This document shows positions 11,094-19,991 of a stretch of 64,000 bases of DNA, one piece after another. Source of the stretch: Gaiellasilicea sp963850995 (GTDB lineage Bacteria; Actinomycetota; Thermoleophilia; Gaiellales; Gaiellaceae); NCBI GenBank assembly GCA_963850995.1, contig CAWKNQ010000019.1, positions 1-64,000 of the forward strand. The letters run 5' to 3'. The translations under genes and the position numbers were made by a program. The notes beneath the pieces were generated by a model. The model did no database searches, was not told the origin of the DNA, and worked only from the letters and a program-made list of their open reading frames with translations. The number at the start of each line of letters is the position of its first letter. Within the stretch, counting starts at the first letter, position 1.

Positions 11094-11837
11094 ATGAGCA
11101 CGAAACCCCAGACACGAAGGTCCAGAGCCGAGACCCGCGCGGCGATTCTCGATGCGGCCGAGCGCTGCTTCGCTGCCAATGGCTACCGTGCGACGAGCCT
11201 CGAGGAGATCGGCCGCGAGGCCGGCCTCTCCCGCGGGACACCTGGGTACTTCTTCCGCTCGAAGGAGGGCCTCTACCGCGAGATGCTCGACGGCATCATC
11301 GACCGTGCCCGAGACGCGCTCGCTCCCGCGTACGTGCGCGCGAGAGCGGACGGAGTGCCGCTCAGGGAGGTCGTTGCGGAGCTCGTGACAGCGCACATCG
11401 AGCTTCTCGCAGCCGATCCCGTACTCGTGCGCGTGATCCAGTGGGAGACCCTGCACGCGGACGGGCACCTGATGGAGGCCCTCAGCTCGCACGCCGAGAG
11501 CCTCGCCGACCTGATTCGCGAGGTCGGCAGCCGCTCGAAGCGGACGCTCGGGGAAGCAGAGTCGACAGACCTCCTCGTCGACGCGGCCGCTCTCTGCTGG
11601 TTTCCGTTCGCCTACGCGGACGCACTCGAGCGGTTGCTCGGCCGTGACCCGTCCCAGGCCGACGCGCGTGCGACTCACGCAGAGGAGCTCGTCGACTTCC
11701 TCCTGGCTCGGCTCGGGGAACCCCGAAAGAGCTGTTTCGGTTGTGCCGCTCTCGCAGCGCGTCGAGGAAAGCTGATCCTTCGCAGGGGAAACCAGAGCAA
11801 AGCTACACAATTGTTCGCACACTTGCTAATCGGCTAG
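11094..11837 (+). CDS. TetR/AcrR family transcriptional regulator
   Basis: 247 residues from ATG 11094. Residues ~10-55 are a TetR helix-turn-helix: TRAAILDAAERCFAANGY, then TSLEEIGREAGLSRGTPGYF and FRSKEGLYREML. The rest is an all-helical ligand-binding domain (TAHIELLAADPVLVRVIQWE). The last ~30 residues (after LARLGEPR) look unlike family members and are rich in Arg/Cys, so the native stop may have been missed because of an indel. A repressor role is the family norm; the inducing ligand is unknown. It sits between two large surface-protein genes in the same direction and is flanked by related inverted repeats, suggesting control of itself and of the gene at 11927. Confidence 0.85.
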   Translation: MSTKPQTRRSRAETRAAILDAAERCFAANGYRATSLEEIGREAGLSRGTPGYFFRSKEGLYREMLDGIIDRARDALAPAYVRARADGVPLREVVAELVTAHIELLAADPVLVRVIQWETLHADGHLMEALSSHAESLADLIREVGSRSKRTLGEAESTDLLVDAAALCWFPFAYADALERLLGRDPSQADARATHAEELVDFLLARLGEPRKSCFGCAALAARRGKLILRRGNQSKATQLFAHLLIG

Positions 11838-11841
11838 CAAG
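11822..11841. promoter_or_regulatory. Inverted repeat CTTGCTA-ATCGGC-TAGCAAG at the end of tetR
   Basis: Perfect 7-bp arms with a 6-nt centre; the right arm contains the tetR stop (TAG 11835-11837). It lies 85 bp before the ATG at 11927 and has half-sites similar to the inverted repeat before tetR. A TetR operator is the preferred reading; a weak terminator without T-run is the alternative. Confidence 0.4.
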
Positions 11842-11926
11842 CAAGTCCAGTACCATCGCGCCTTCCAAATCTCGGACGAGCGCCGGTCTAGCGCCCAGCT
11901 TTCGGGCCGGCTGAAGAGAGGAATAC

Positions 11927-14900
11927 ATGCAACCACCCGCCACCTGGCTCCTGCCCGCGCGCTTTGCTCTGCTGTTCGTCGTCTCTGTCGTCCTAATCGC
12001 GGGCTCGTCGGTCGCGAGCGGCGCCCCTGCGCCCGGACTCGTCGCCGCCTACTCCTTCGACGCCGGCTCCGGCTCCACCCTGGCCGACGAATCAGGGAGC
12101 GGCAACTTCGGGACGATCTCGGGAGCAACGTGGACGAGCGGCGGGAAGTTCGGGGGAGCGTTGTCCTTCGACGGGACGAACGACTGGGTCGAGGTCGGCG
12201 ACGCCGGCTCGCTCGATCTGACGACAGGAATGACGGTCGAGGCCTGGGTGAAGCCGAGCGCGGCTCCGTCGGGCTGGAGCACCGTCGTCTCGAAGGAACG
12301 GAACCGGCTCGCGTACGGCTTGTTCGCCGGCGAGAGCACCGGCCGTGCCGCCGGCCAGGTCGTCATCGGCAGCGAGCGCACAGCGCTCGGTGCCGAGCTG
12401 GTAACCAGCGTGTGGTCACACCTCGCGACGACGTACGACGGAGCGATGCTGCGGCTGTACGTCAACGGTGTGCTCAGCGGGTCGACCCCCGTATCCGGCA
12501 GCATCCGTGTGTCGTCCGGTCAGCTCCGCATCGGCGGCAACTCGCAGGGAGGCAGATGGTTTGCGGGGCAGATCGACGAGGTGCGTGTCTACGACCGCGC
12601 GCTCAGCTCGGCCGAGCTCCAAGCGGACGCGGCCACTCCGGTCGCACCTCCCCCGGCGGACACGCAGGCGCCGACTGATCCGGACGGGCTGAGCATCGGC
12701 GCTCAGTCATCGACCTCGATCACGCTGACCTGGAACGCCTCGTCGGACAACGTCGGCGTCACCGGCTACGGCAACTACCGAGGCGGCACTCTCGTCGGTA
12801 GCGGCACCGATAGCTCGCACTCCTACACGGGCCTCGCCTGCGGAACGAGCTACACGCTCGGTGTCGACGCGTACGACGCCGCCGGCAACCGCTCCAGCGT
12901 GAGCTCGGTCACGGCCGCAACGAGCCCCTGTGCGGATACGAGCGCTCCCTCTGCGCCCACTGGACTCGCGGTCCAGGGCAGGACGCAGACCGGGGTCACC
13001 GTCGGATGGACTGCCTCCAGCGACAACGTGGGCGTGTCCGGCTACGGGCGCTACCGCAACGGCAGTCTGGTCTCGTCAGGCACGGGAACGAGCTACACGT
13101 TCCCCGGCCTCACCTGCGGCACGAGCTACTCGCTCGGTATCGACGCCTACGACGCTGCGGGCAACCGGTCGACACGATCCTCACTCACTACGTCCACAGA
13201 TGCGTGCCCGGAGCCGCCTTCGCCCTCCCTCGTCGGCGCGTATTCGTTCGACGCGGGAACCGGGTCAACGCTGACCGACGCGTCGGGGCTGGGCAACACG
13301 GGCACGATCTCGGGCGCGACCTGGACCGCGGCGGGCCGCAATGGCGGCGCTCTCTCCTTCGACGGAGTAAATGACCTGGTCACGGTCGCCGACGCCGACT
13401 CGCTCGACCTGACGAACGGCATGACGCTTGAAGCATGGGTACGCCCGACCGCCGCAGGCTCGTGGCGCACGGTCGTGACGAAAGAGCAGGTCGGCAACCT
13501 CGTCTACGGTCTCTTCTCGAATTCCGACAGCGGTCAGCCGAGTGGCATCGTCTCGATCGGCTCGAACCCGGCCCAGGACATCGTGCGTGGACCGAGCGGG
13601 CTGCCGCTCTCGACGTGGACTCACCTGGCGACTACGTACGACGGTGACGTGCTCCGGCTGTACGTCAACGGGAACCAGGTGGGAAGCAAGAACATCACCG
13701 GTTCGTATCTCAACTCAGCAGGGCCGCTGCGGATTGGTGGAAACACGATCTGGCCCGAGTGGTTCCAGGGCCAGATTGACGACTTGCGCGTCTACGGGCG
13801 CGCGCTTAACGCCGGCGAGCTTCAGATTGACATGAACACCCCCGTCGCCGGCGGCACGGTGCCATCGCCGCCTCCGACTGACACCGAGGCGCCTACCGCA
13901 CCAAGCGGACTTGCCGTCGGCGCACAAACCCAAAGCACCTTGACGCTGACTTGGAGCGCCTCAAGCGACAACATCGCGGTGACTGGTTACGGGCTTTACC
14001 GAAATGGCGTCGCGGTCGGCACCACAACTGCCTCGACACGAAGCTATTCGTTTTCGGGGCTTGTGTGTGGGACGAGTTACAGCTTTGGGGTTGATGCGTT
14101 TGATGCGGTGGGGAATCGGTCGTTGCGGGCGTCGTTGACGTGCGGCGACGAGTGCGTGTTCTCCGCCTCCGCCTCCGCCGCCTCCTCCGCCGCCGTCAGG
14201 CTCGACCGCGAATTTGTGGGTTGATCCGAGTGGAGGCTCGTGCGTGCGGCAGGCGGGTGGGGCTGCCTGGGTGGATGGGCAGGCGTGTTCGTGGAGTCAG
14301 GCGTATCAGGCCGCGCAGAGCGGTGATCTCGTCCTGGTCAAGGGCGGGAGCTACGGCGATGTGAGGTTGGGGCCGAACAGGTCTGGTTCGCCGAGCGTGA
14401 CCTTCCGGACTGTGAGTGGTGAGTCGGTTGTGCTGGACGACTTCGTGAATGGGATGTACCAGACCAGCGGTGGTGGCGCGAACAACGTGACGCTGATCGG
14501 GCCGGTGCGGGCTCGTAGCTTCCAGGCCGATCACACGAGCAACGTCACGGTGGACAACTGGGACGTTGACTCTGGTGGGGCGCAGAAAACTCAGCCTTTC
14601 CATGTCGAGTTCGCGACGAACTTTACGTTGCGTAACTCGAAGGTCCACAACGTTCTGAACGCGAACGCGATGGTGGTTGTCGGCGGCACGAACTTCACCA
14701 TCGACAACAACGACTTCTACGACAACTTGAACAACACCGGCGGAGTCATCCATGACGAGTGCTTCCGCGCTCAACCGGTAACCGGCATGACGATGACCCG
14801 CAACCACTTCTGGTCCTGCAACGTCATGGACGTCTTCATCACCGGCAGCGAGAACGCAACGAACTGGCTGGTCGAGAACAACATCTTCGAGGCACCAACA

Positions 14901-15386
14901 GGATCGAGCGGAAACGCTGCCAACGCCTTCGCCTTCCGCCGCGGCGACAACCCATCCCCATCACCGGACGGATTCGTGATGCGCTACAACACATTCGGCT
15001 CGTCCGGGGTACAGATGGGGCCGGAGAACACGCCGACCGCGAACGGATTCACCGTCGTCGGCAACTACTTCGCCACCAACCCACCCTGCGGCCACTCCAA
15101 CACCACCTACGCCTACAACGTCACCCCGATCGGAGTGTCGAACTGCGGCGGGCCCGGAGCGAAGAGCATCGCACTATCCACGATCATCGCGAGCTTCCTC
15201 AACTACCGCCCCTTCTCAGGAAACGGCGGCGCCTCGCCCGAACCCCCCGGCGACTACCACCTCCTCCCAGGCAGCCCACTCATCAACGCAGGCGACCCCA
15301 GCAGCCACCCAACCCACGACCGCGACAACAACCCCCGCCCCACAGGCAGCCCCGACGCCGGCGCCTACGAATACCGGTCTCCATGA
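11927..15386 (+). CDS. Secreted protein with two LamG domains, three FN3 domains and a beta-helix (paralogue 3), one frameshift
   Basis: About 1150 residues. ATG 11927 is preceded by agagagga. A signal/membrane segment (residues ~8-28) leads to LamG/concanavalin-like domain 1 (~35-215: GLVAAYSFDAGSG, GGALSFDG, LRIGGNSQGG, FAGQIDEVRVYDRALS), FN3-1 and FN3-2 (~245-425), LamG 2 (~430-640, same motifs), FN3-3, a polyproline linker and the beta-helix. The only break is near 14131, where an extra base changes the frame; reading on in the third frame gives RAATSACSPPPPPP and LWVDPSGGSC, joining the parts perfectly. LamG domains usually bind carbohydrate, so a glycan-binding surface or secreted role is likely. 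Paralogues 2 and 3 differ mainly in the N-terminal module set. Confidence 0.8.
14055..15370 (+). repeat. Copy B of the ~1.3 kb near-identical direct repeat
   Basis: Partner of 9483-10810, in the same orientation, 4.56 kb downstream. It holds the end of FN3-3, the proline linker and the entire beta-helix of paralogue 3. The two copies are about 99 percent identical over the helix by eye, while sequence before and after the block is unrelated or only distantly paralogous. Confidence 0.9.
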
Positions 15387-15454
15387 TTGACGGTCAGCGC
15401 TTCCAAGGGAGCTAGGAGAGCAAATTCCCGGTCGCCCTAGCTACCGGCTGTAGC

Positions 15455-16342
15455 TCATGATCGAGCCGGGCCGCCGCTCTCAAACAGGCGCCGCACCCTG
15501 GGTGCAACCTCGCGGAGACGCTGCTGCCTGCGGAGTCTCGAGCGCAACTCGAGATCGGGGCAGCGAGGGCCGCGCCTGAGAGCGGCACCCACGTATCCGA
15601 GGAGGAGAGCAAGTGCGGCGCGATCGCGGCGGCCGTGATGGAGTGAACGCAAGAGCAGGTACGAGAAGCGATAACCCATGTAGTAAGAGGCACGACCCTG
15701 CGCCGCCCAGCCCGCACGCGGCGCACCGTCGCGCTGCCCTTCGAAACGATGGTGCTTGAACGGGATCGACGTAATGGTGCCCGTCGTCCACCCGTGAGCC
15801 GATGCCTTGACCTGGTCGATGCCATCCCACCCCATCGCTTCTTCGAGTGGTAGGACTTGCTCCAAACATTCCCACCGATAGGCGCGGCTCGCTCCCCAGG
15901 CCTGGTCTGGCCCGACCGGACGCAGGCGCCAGACCCCGTCCTTGCCGAGTTCATGGCCTCCGCCGCTCGCGATACCGATCGACGGATCGCCCTCGAACTC
16001 CGCCAGGAGCCGCTCAAAGTAGTCGCTCTCCATTGACACGTCGGCGTCGAGCTTGACCACAACGTCGGATCGCCCTGGAAGCTCCTCGAGTCCCCGATGA
16101 AACGCTCGCACGATGGGCCCGCCGCGCACGAGGCCTTCCACGGCTTCGGAAGTGCAAAGACGGACCCAGGGGTACTGCGTGCAGAGTTCGCGAACATAGT
16201 CGGCGGTTTCATCGCGGGAGCCGTTGTCGACCACGACCCACATTTGCGGCAGCACGGTTTGTGCCGTTAGGCAGGGCGCGAGGCGGCGGAGGTTTACCGC
16301 TTCGTCCCGCGCCGGCGTCACGATCGCGTACGTGAGCGTCAT
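15455..16342 (-). CDS. GT2 family glycosyltransferase
   Basis: 295 residues from ATG 16342, which lies 1 nt after the TGA of the methyltransferase gene (operon). Family 2 motifs: YAIVTPARDEAVNLRRL, WVVVDNGSRDETADYV, and the metal-binding VVVKLDADVSMESDYF (DAD near residue 100), then WGASRAYRWECLEQVLP and a Gly-Trp-Asp substrate loop EEAMGWDGIDQVKA. The C-terminus carries positively charged helices (YRFSYLLLRSLHHGRR) that could touch the membrane. It probably adds a sugar during repeat-unit assembly. Visibly less GC-rich in third positions than the genes after 17.5 kb. Convergent with paralogue 3; the ~70 bp between them contain a weak AGCTAGG/CCTAGCT inverted repeat. Confidence 0.85.
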   Translation of the reverse strand: MTLTYAIVTPARDEAVNLRRLAPCLTAQTVLPQMWVVVDNGSRDETADYVRELCTQYPWVRLCTSEAVEGLVRGGPIVRAFHRGLEELPGRSDVVVKLDADVSMESDYFERLLAEFEGDPSIGIASGGGHELGKDGVWRLRPVGPDQAWGASRAYRWECLEQVLPLEEAMGWDGIDQVKASAHGWTTGTITSIPFKHHRFEGQRDGAPRAGWAAQGRASYYMGYRFSYLLLRSLHHGRRDRAALALLLGYVGAALRRGPRCPDLELRSRLRRQQRLREVAPRVRRLFESGGPARS

Positions 16343-16343
16343 G

Positions 16344-17345
16344 TCAAGCCGAGGAGCGGAGCACACCGCGCACGCCGACCTTTGGTTCTTCAATCGCGGC
16401 GATGTCGTCGAACCCAGCCTGCTCAAACCATCCCACGACTTCCGGCTCAGAATGAGTCGTGTCGTACTGTGGTGAGAGCGTGTCGAACAACGTGAGCCGG
16501 AGTTCCTTCAGTGTGCGAGGACGCGACGTCCATTTGAGCCGAGGCGTCGTCGGCACGAAGGGCAGGTGAACGATGCCGCGATAGAGCGTCATTAGCGCAA
16601 GAGCGGGGTACGCCAGAAGCCGGCAAAGCGCGAGCAGCGTCGGCTCCGGCAACCGGGAGATCCTGGTCACATCCGCGATATCCTTCGCGAGCTTGAACGG
16701 GCTGAATCGCCGCGCATAGACCCAAACGTAGAGCGTGCCACCAGGCTTGACGACGCGACTAAGGGAGCGGTGACACGCAGCGGCGTCCGGCGTGTGGTGA
16801 ATGACACCGTTCGACCAGACGAGATCGAAAACGTGCCGCTTAAACGGAAGACTCATGATGTTGCCCTGCACGATGTGAACGTTCTCGGCATCCCGCGTGG
16901 ACTGAAAGACGTGCTCCACCGCATCGTTCATGTCGAGGCCGATCACGACGCCCGCACCATGCTCACCGATCTGTCGTGTCAGTCGGCCAGAGCCGCATCC
17001 GGCGTCCAGCACGGCCGTTCCCGCCAGCTCAGGTTCCTGCACAGCTAGCCCTTCGAGGAAGTACCGCCAATCCTCTTCAGGCGTTCGCCCAAACACTGTC
17101 TCGTCCTCGAATTCCCCATCGTGGAAGCTCCGCCACTCGTAGCCGAAAGTGCGGGCGACGTTCTCGAGTCCTGTCATGGAAGCGTTCATGCGTGGTACGC
17201 CGCGAACGAGCGGGTACTCGGCGTCGCAGGAAGCGCAGCCAAGGCTACCCTCCATTGCCTCCTCGCCGTCCCAGGTTTCGAAGTTGCCCTCGAGGTCGCC
17301 GCCGCATTCGGGACAGGCAATGAAATCAAGCAGTGCTTCACGCAT
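16344..17345 (-). CDS. Class I SAM-dependent methyltransferase with N-terminal zinc-ribbon
   Basis: 333 residues. The first ~55 residues form a Trm112-like zinc ribbon (CPECGG near residue 11, CASC near 37, then YPLVRGVPRM). The methyltransferase core follows: SAM-binding motif I AVLDAGCGSGRLTRQI (~110-125), VIGLDMND, motif IV FDLVWSNGVIHHT, and KPGGTLYVWVY. The C-terminal part WFEQAGFDDIAAIEE is typical of methyltransferase family 11 enzymes in polysaccharide clusters. Substrate probably a sugar or lipid-linked glycan (inference). First gene of a two-gene minus-strand operon with the GT2. The 150 bp upstream (17346-17497) contains no gene I can see. Confidence 0.85.
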   Translation of the reverse strand: MREALLDFIACPECGGDLEGNFETWDGEEAMEGSLGCASCDAEYPLVRGVPRMNASMTGLENVARTFGYEWRSFHDGEFEDETVFGRTPEEDWRYFLEGLAVQEPELAGTAVLDAGCGSGRLTRQIGEHGAGVVIGLDMNDAVEHVFQSTRDAENVHIVQGNIMSLPFKRHVFDLVWSNGVIHHTPDAAACHRSLSRVVKPGGTLYVWVYARRFSPFKLAKDIADVTRISRLPEPTLLALCRLLAYPALALMTLYRGIVHLPFVPTTPRLKWTSRPRTLKELRLTLFDTLSPQYDTTHSEPEVVGWFEQAGFDDIAAIEEPKVGVRGVLRSSA

Positions 17346-17497
17346 CGGAAGGTGTCACCTCTCGTATCTAATGATTGGGCATTCGCAGATCGATCTTCAT
17401 TGGAGCGTAAGGCAGCGTCAGCGATCGGGCCAGACAGGACCGTGGAGACTCGCCGATTGGCTAGCTCATAACGTTCGAGCCTAATACGGCAGACGTG

Positions 17498-18970
17498 CTA
17501 GTACGCGCCGCGGCGGCCGAGGACGACCGGGACCGTCTGGCAGAGGATCTTCAGGTCCCACCAGAGCGACCAGTTGGTCACGTACAGGTAGTCGAGCTTC
17601 GTCATCTCGTCGAAGGGGATGTCGTTCCGGCCGAGCACCTGCCAGAGGCCGGTGATGCCCGGCGTCATGTCGAGCCGGCGGGTCGCCCAGCCGGTGATCA
17701 GGTCGGCCTCGTAGACGACGAACGGGCGCGGGCCGACGAGGCTCATCTCGCCGCGCAGCACGTTCCAGAGCTGCGGCAGCTCGTCGATCGACGTCTTGCG
17801 CAGGAAGGCCCCGACGCGCGTGACCCGCGGGTCCTTGCCCTTGATCTTGAAGAGCGGGCCGTCGACCTCGTTCATGTGCAGCACCTCGGAGCGACGCGCC
17901 TCGGCGCCGACGAACATCGTCCGGAACTTGACGATCCGGAACGTCGAGTTGGAGCGCCCGCGGCGGTCCTGCCGGTAGAAGGCGGGCCCATTGCTGTCGA
18001 GCCGGATCGCGGCCGCGACGATCGCCAGGACCGGCGCCAGTAGGAGCAGCGCCGTCCCCGAGATGGCCACGTCGACGGTGCGCTTCAGCGCCCTGGCGCT
18101 GCGGCCGAGGCGGATCGGCGGCAGCGTCACGACGGGCATCCCCTCGACGTCGTCGAGCGTCGCGTAGGAGGTGAGGATCTCGAAGTAGCGCGGGACGATC
18201 GAGACGTGGACGTCCGGCCGGTGGACGGTGCGGAGCAGGTCGAGCGTCTCCTCGTGGCTCCCCACGGAGGAAGCGATCAAGATCCGGTCGACCTCGTGCT
18301 CGTCCACGATCTCGGCGACGGCGGCGGCCGAGCCGATCACCGGCTCCGGCAGCCCGTCGTCCGCCTCGCCCTCGGCGCTGAGGAAGCCGACGATTTCGAG
18401 CCCGTACTCCGGGTGCGCCTTGATCTTCCGGTAGATGAGCAGCGCCTCGTCGCCGGTCCCCACGATCAGCGTCCGCCGCGGCTGCATCAGGCGCGGGAAG
18501 GCCCAGCTCCTGATCGACCCGCGCGCGACCGGGACGAGCACGAGCGCGACGGCGAGGAAGATGAACGCCTCGGCCGGCGTGTAGACCCACCAGTCGTAGA
18601 AGTGGTCGACACCCTGCGAGAGGAGCAGGTAGCCGAGCGAGCCGACGAGCATCGCGTGGAAGACGTCGCGCACCTCGTCGAAGCTCGAGACGGAGATGCG
18701 GAGGCTGTCGGTGTCGTACAGGTTGTGCGCGGTGAAGAGGGCGAGCCAGACGAACGGCGCGGTCACGAGGACGAGACCGAGGAACCAGCCCGGGCCGGAG
18801 ACGGGCGGCAACGGCGCGATCCGGTCGGCGATCAGGTACGAGACCGCGTAGGCGATCGCGAGCATCGTCAGGTCGCTCGCCGCGAGGATCCGCGTGCGTC
18901 CCCGCCGCAAGCGATGTTGCCGCGCCGTCACGGCCGGCACTCGGACTGCCGCCTCTACCCCGCTGCTCAT
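17498..18970 (-). CDS. Undecaprenyl-phosphate sugar-1-phosphate transferase (polyprenyl glycosylphosphotransferase)
   Basis: 490 residues from ATG 18970, chosen because gaggg lies 6 nt upstream (an in-frame start at 19021 is possible). Four N-terminal membrane helices (about residues 20-130) and a CoA-binding-like Rossmann region (TLIVGTGDEALLIYRKI, DRILIASSVGSHEE) precede a further membrane helix (RTVDVAISGTALLLLAPVLA) and the catalytic bacterial sugar transferase domain: FYRQDRRGRSNSTFRIVKFR, KTSIDELPQLWNVLRGEMSL, VGPRPF, and PGITGLWQVLGRND. This PNPT enzyme starts lipid-linked repeat-unit assembly by moving a sugar-1-phosphate onto undecaprenyl phosphate. It marks the edge of the polysaccharide cluster. 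Confidence 0.92.
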   Translation of the reverse strand: MSSGVEAAVRVPAVTARQHRLRRGRTRILAASDLTMLAIAYAVSYLIADRIAPLPPVSGPGWFLGLVLVTAPFVWLALFTAHNLYDTDSLRISVSSFDEVRDVFHAMLVGSLGYLLLSQGVDHFYDWWVYTPAEAFIFLAVALVLVPVARGSIRSWAFPRLMQPRRTLIVGTGDEALLIYRKIKAHPEYGLEIVGFLSAEGEADDGLPEPVIGSAAAVAEIVDEHEVDRILIASSVGSHEETLDLLRTVHRPDVHVSIVPRYFEILTSYATLDDVEGMPVVTLPPIRLGRSARALKRTVDVAISGTALLLLAPVLAIVAAAIRLDSNGPAFYRQDRRGRSNSTFRIVKFRTMFVGAEARRSEVLHMNEVDGPLFKIKGKDPRVTRVGAFLRKTSIDELPQLWNVLRGEMSLVGPRPFVVYEADLITGWATRRLDMTPGITGLWQVLGRNDIPFDEMTKLDYLYVTNWSLWWDLKILCQTVPVVLGRRGAY

Positions 18971-19086
18971 TGTCGCCCTCGGTTCTCCCATGCCCGGAAG
19001 CGGGACCGCCCCGCCTTGCATCGGAGTCTAGGAGCGTGCCTGCGTCTTGCTAAGGCCAGATCGAGAAGTCTGAACTGCCCGAACGG

Positions 19087-19704
19087 CTAGGGCCGCTGCG
19101 GCACCGGCGCGGGCGCGAACGCCTCCTTCACGACCCTGAGCACGGCCTCGCGCTTGCCCTCGACGACCGGCTGCAGGCCGCCGAGCTCGAGGCGGAGGAG
19201 CTCGACGCGGCCCTGCGCGCGCACGAACCGGAAGCCGAAGTCGGCGAGGAAGTCGCGCGGGAAGACGGTGCGGTGGACGAGGAAGCGCTCGTAGGCCGAC
19301 TCGCCCTCGGGATAGCGGTACGCGAACGCCTCCAGCGCCCGCGCGCCCTTGTCGCGCGCCTCCCCGATCGCGGCGAGGAAGAGCGACTGCTCGACCCACG
19401 GCGTCGAGCCGGAGACGAGGTAGACGCAGGTGACGAGGACGGCGTCGTCGGACGGCGGTCCGGCCGGGAGCTCGGCCGCGCGTGGAAACAAGCCCGACGG
19501 TCCGTACTGGATCGAGCCGAGCAGCTTGCCGTCGTCGTCGCGGTAGAGCGCGCCCCAGGCGCCCCAGTCGTCCTCGGCCCGCTCGACCCACCGCTCCTTC
19601 GACGCATCCCGGCCGTTGCGCGACTGCCACCAGACGCACGTCTGGCACACGGCCGGCGCGGTCTCCAGCGTCGCGCCGGTCAGGCCGACGACGCGCTGTG
19701 CCAT
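19087..19704 (-). CDS. GNAT-like N-acetyltransferase family protein
   Basis: 205 residues from ATG 19704. The protein begins with CQTCVWWQSRNG, continues with WGALYRDDDGKLLGSIQYG (a beta-strand pair as in GNAT folds), VLVTCVYLVSGSTPWVEQSL (the strand 4 region that holds the acetyl-CoA loop), and FLADFGFRFVRAQGRVELLR. It overlaps the 3' end of the Asp23-like gene by 25 nt. The fold assignment rests on overall pattern, not on a clear R/Q-x-x-G-x-G/A motif, and the substrate is unknown. Confidence 0.55.
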   Translation of the reverse strand: MAQRVVGLTGATLETAPAVCQTCVWWQSRNGRDASKERWVERAEDDWGAWGALYRDDDGKLLGSIQYGPSGLFPRAAELPAGPPSDDAVLVTCVYLVSGSTPWVEQSLFLAAIGEARDKGARALEAFAYRYPEGESAYERFLVHRTVFPRDFLADFGFRFVRAQGRVELLRLELGGLQPVVEGKREAVLRVVKEAFAPAPVPQRP

Positions 19705-19991
19705 TCGTCCACGACCACGTCGACGGTGTCCGGCTTCACGTCCGCCATCCGGACGAGGCACTCGGCCACGTGCGCCTGCACCTCCGCTCCCACCTTCCCC
19801 GCGTTCGCGCCCCAGTCGAGCGAGAGGTGGAGCTCGACGCCGACCCGTCCCTCGTCGCGCGCCACCTTGACGCCGTCGTGCCGGTGGAGCGCGCCGCCGA
19901 CGAGCCCGTGAACGCCGGGAACCTCGCGGGCCGCGTCGGCGGCGTAGCTCGCGAGCACGTCCGGGGAGATGAGCGACTGGCCCTCCGTCAC
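19680..19991 (-). CDS. Asp23/Gls24 family envelope stress-like protein
   Basis: 103 residues. The sequence ISPDVLASYAADAAREVPGV, GVKVARDEGRVGVELHLSLDWG and AEVQAHVAECLVRMADVKPD, VDVVVDEW matches the short Asp23/Gls24 (DUF322) fold found in cell-envelope and stress proteins of Gram-positive bacteria. Short, soluble, no signal. Start and stop overlap its neighbours (4 nt with the metallophosphoesterase end, 25 nt with the acetyltransferase start), so it is translated as part of that run. Function in this organism unknown. Confidence 0.75.
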   Translation of the reverse strand: MTEGQSLISPDVLASYAADAAREVPGVHGLVGGALHRHDGVKVARDEGRVGVELHLSLDWGANAGKVGAEVQAHVAECLVRMADVKPDTVDVVVDEWHSASSA

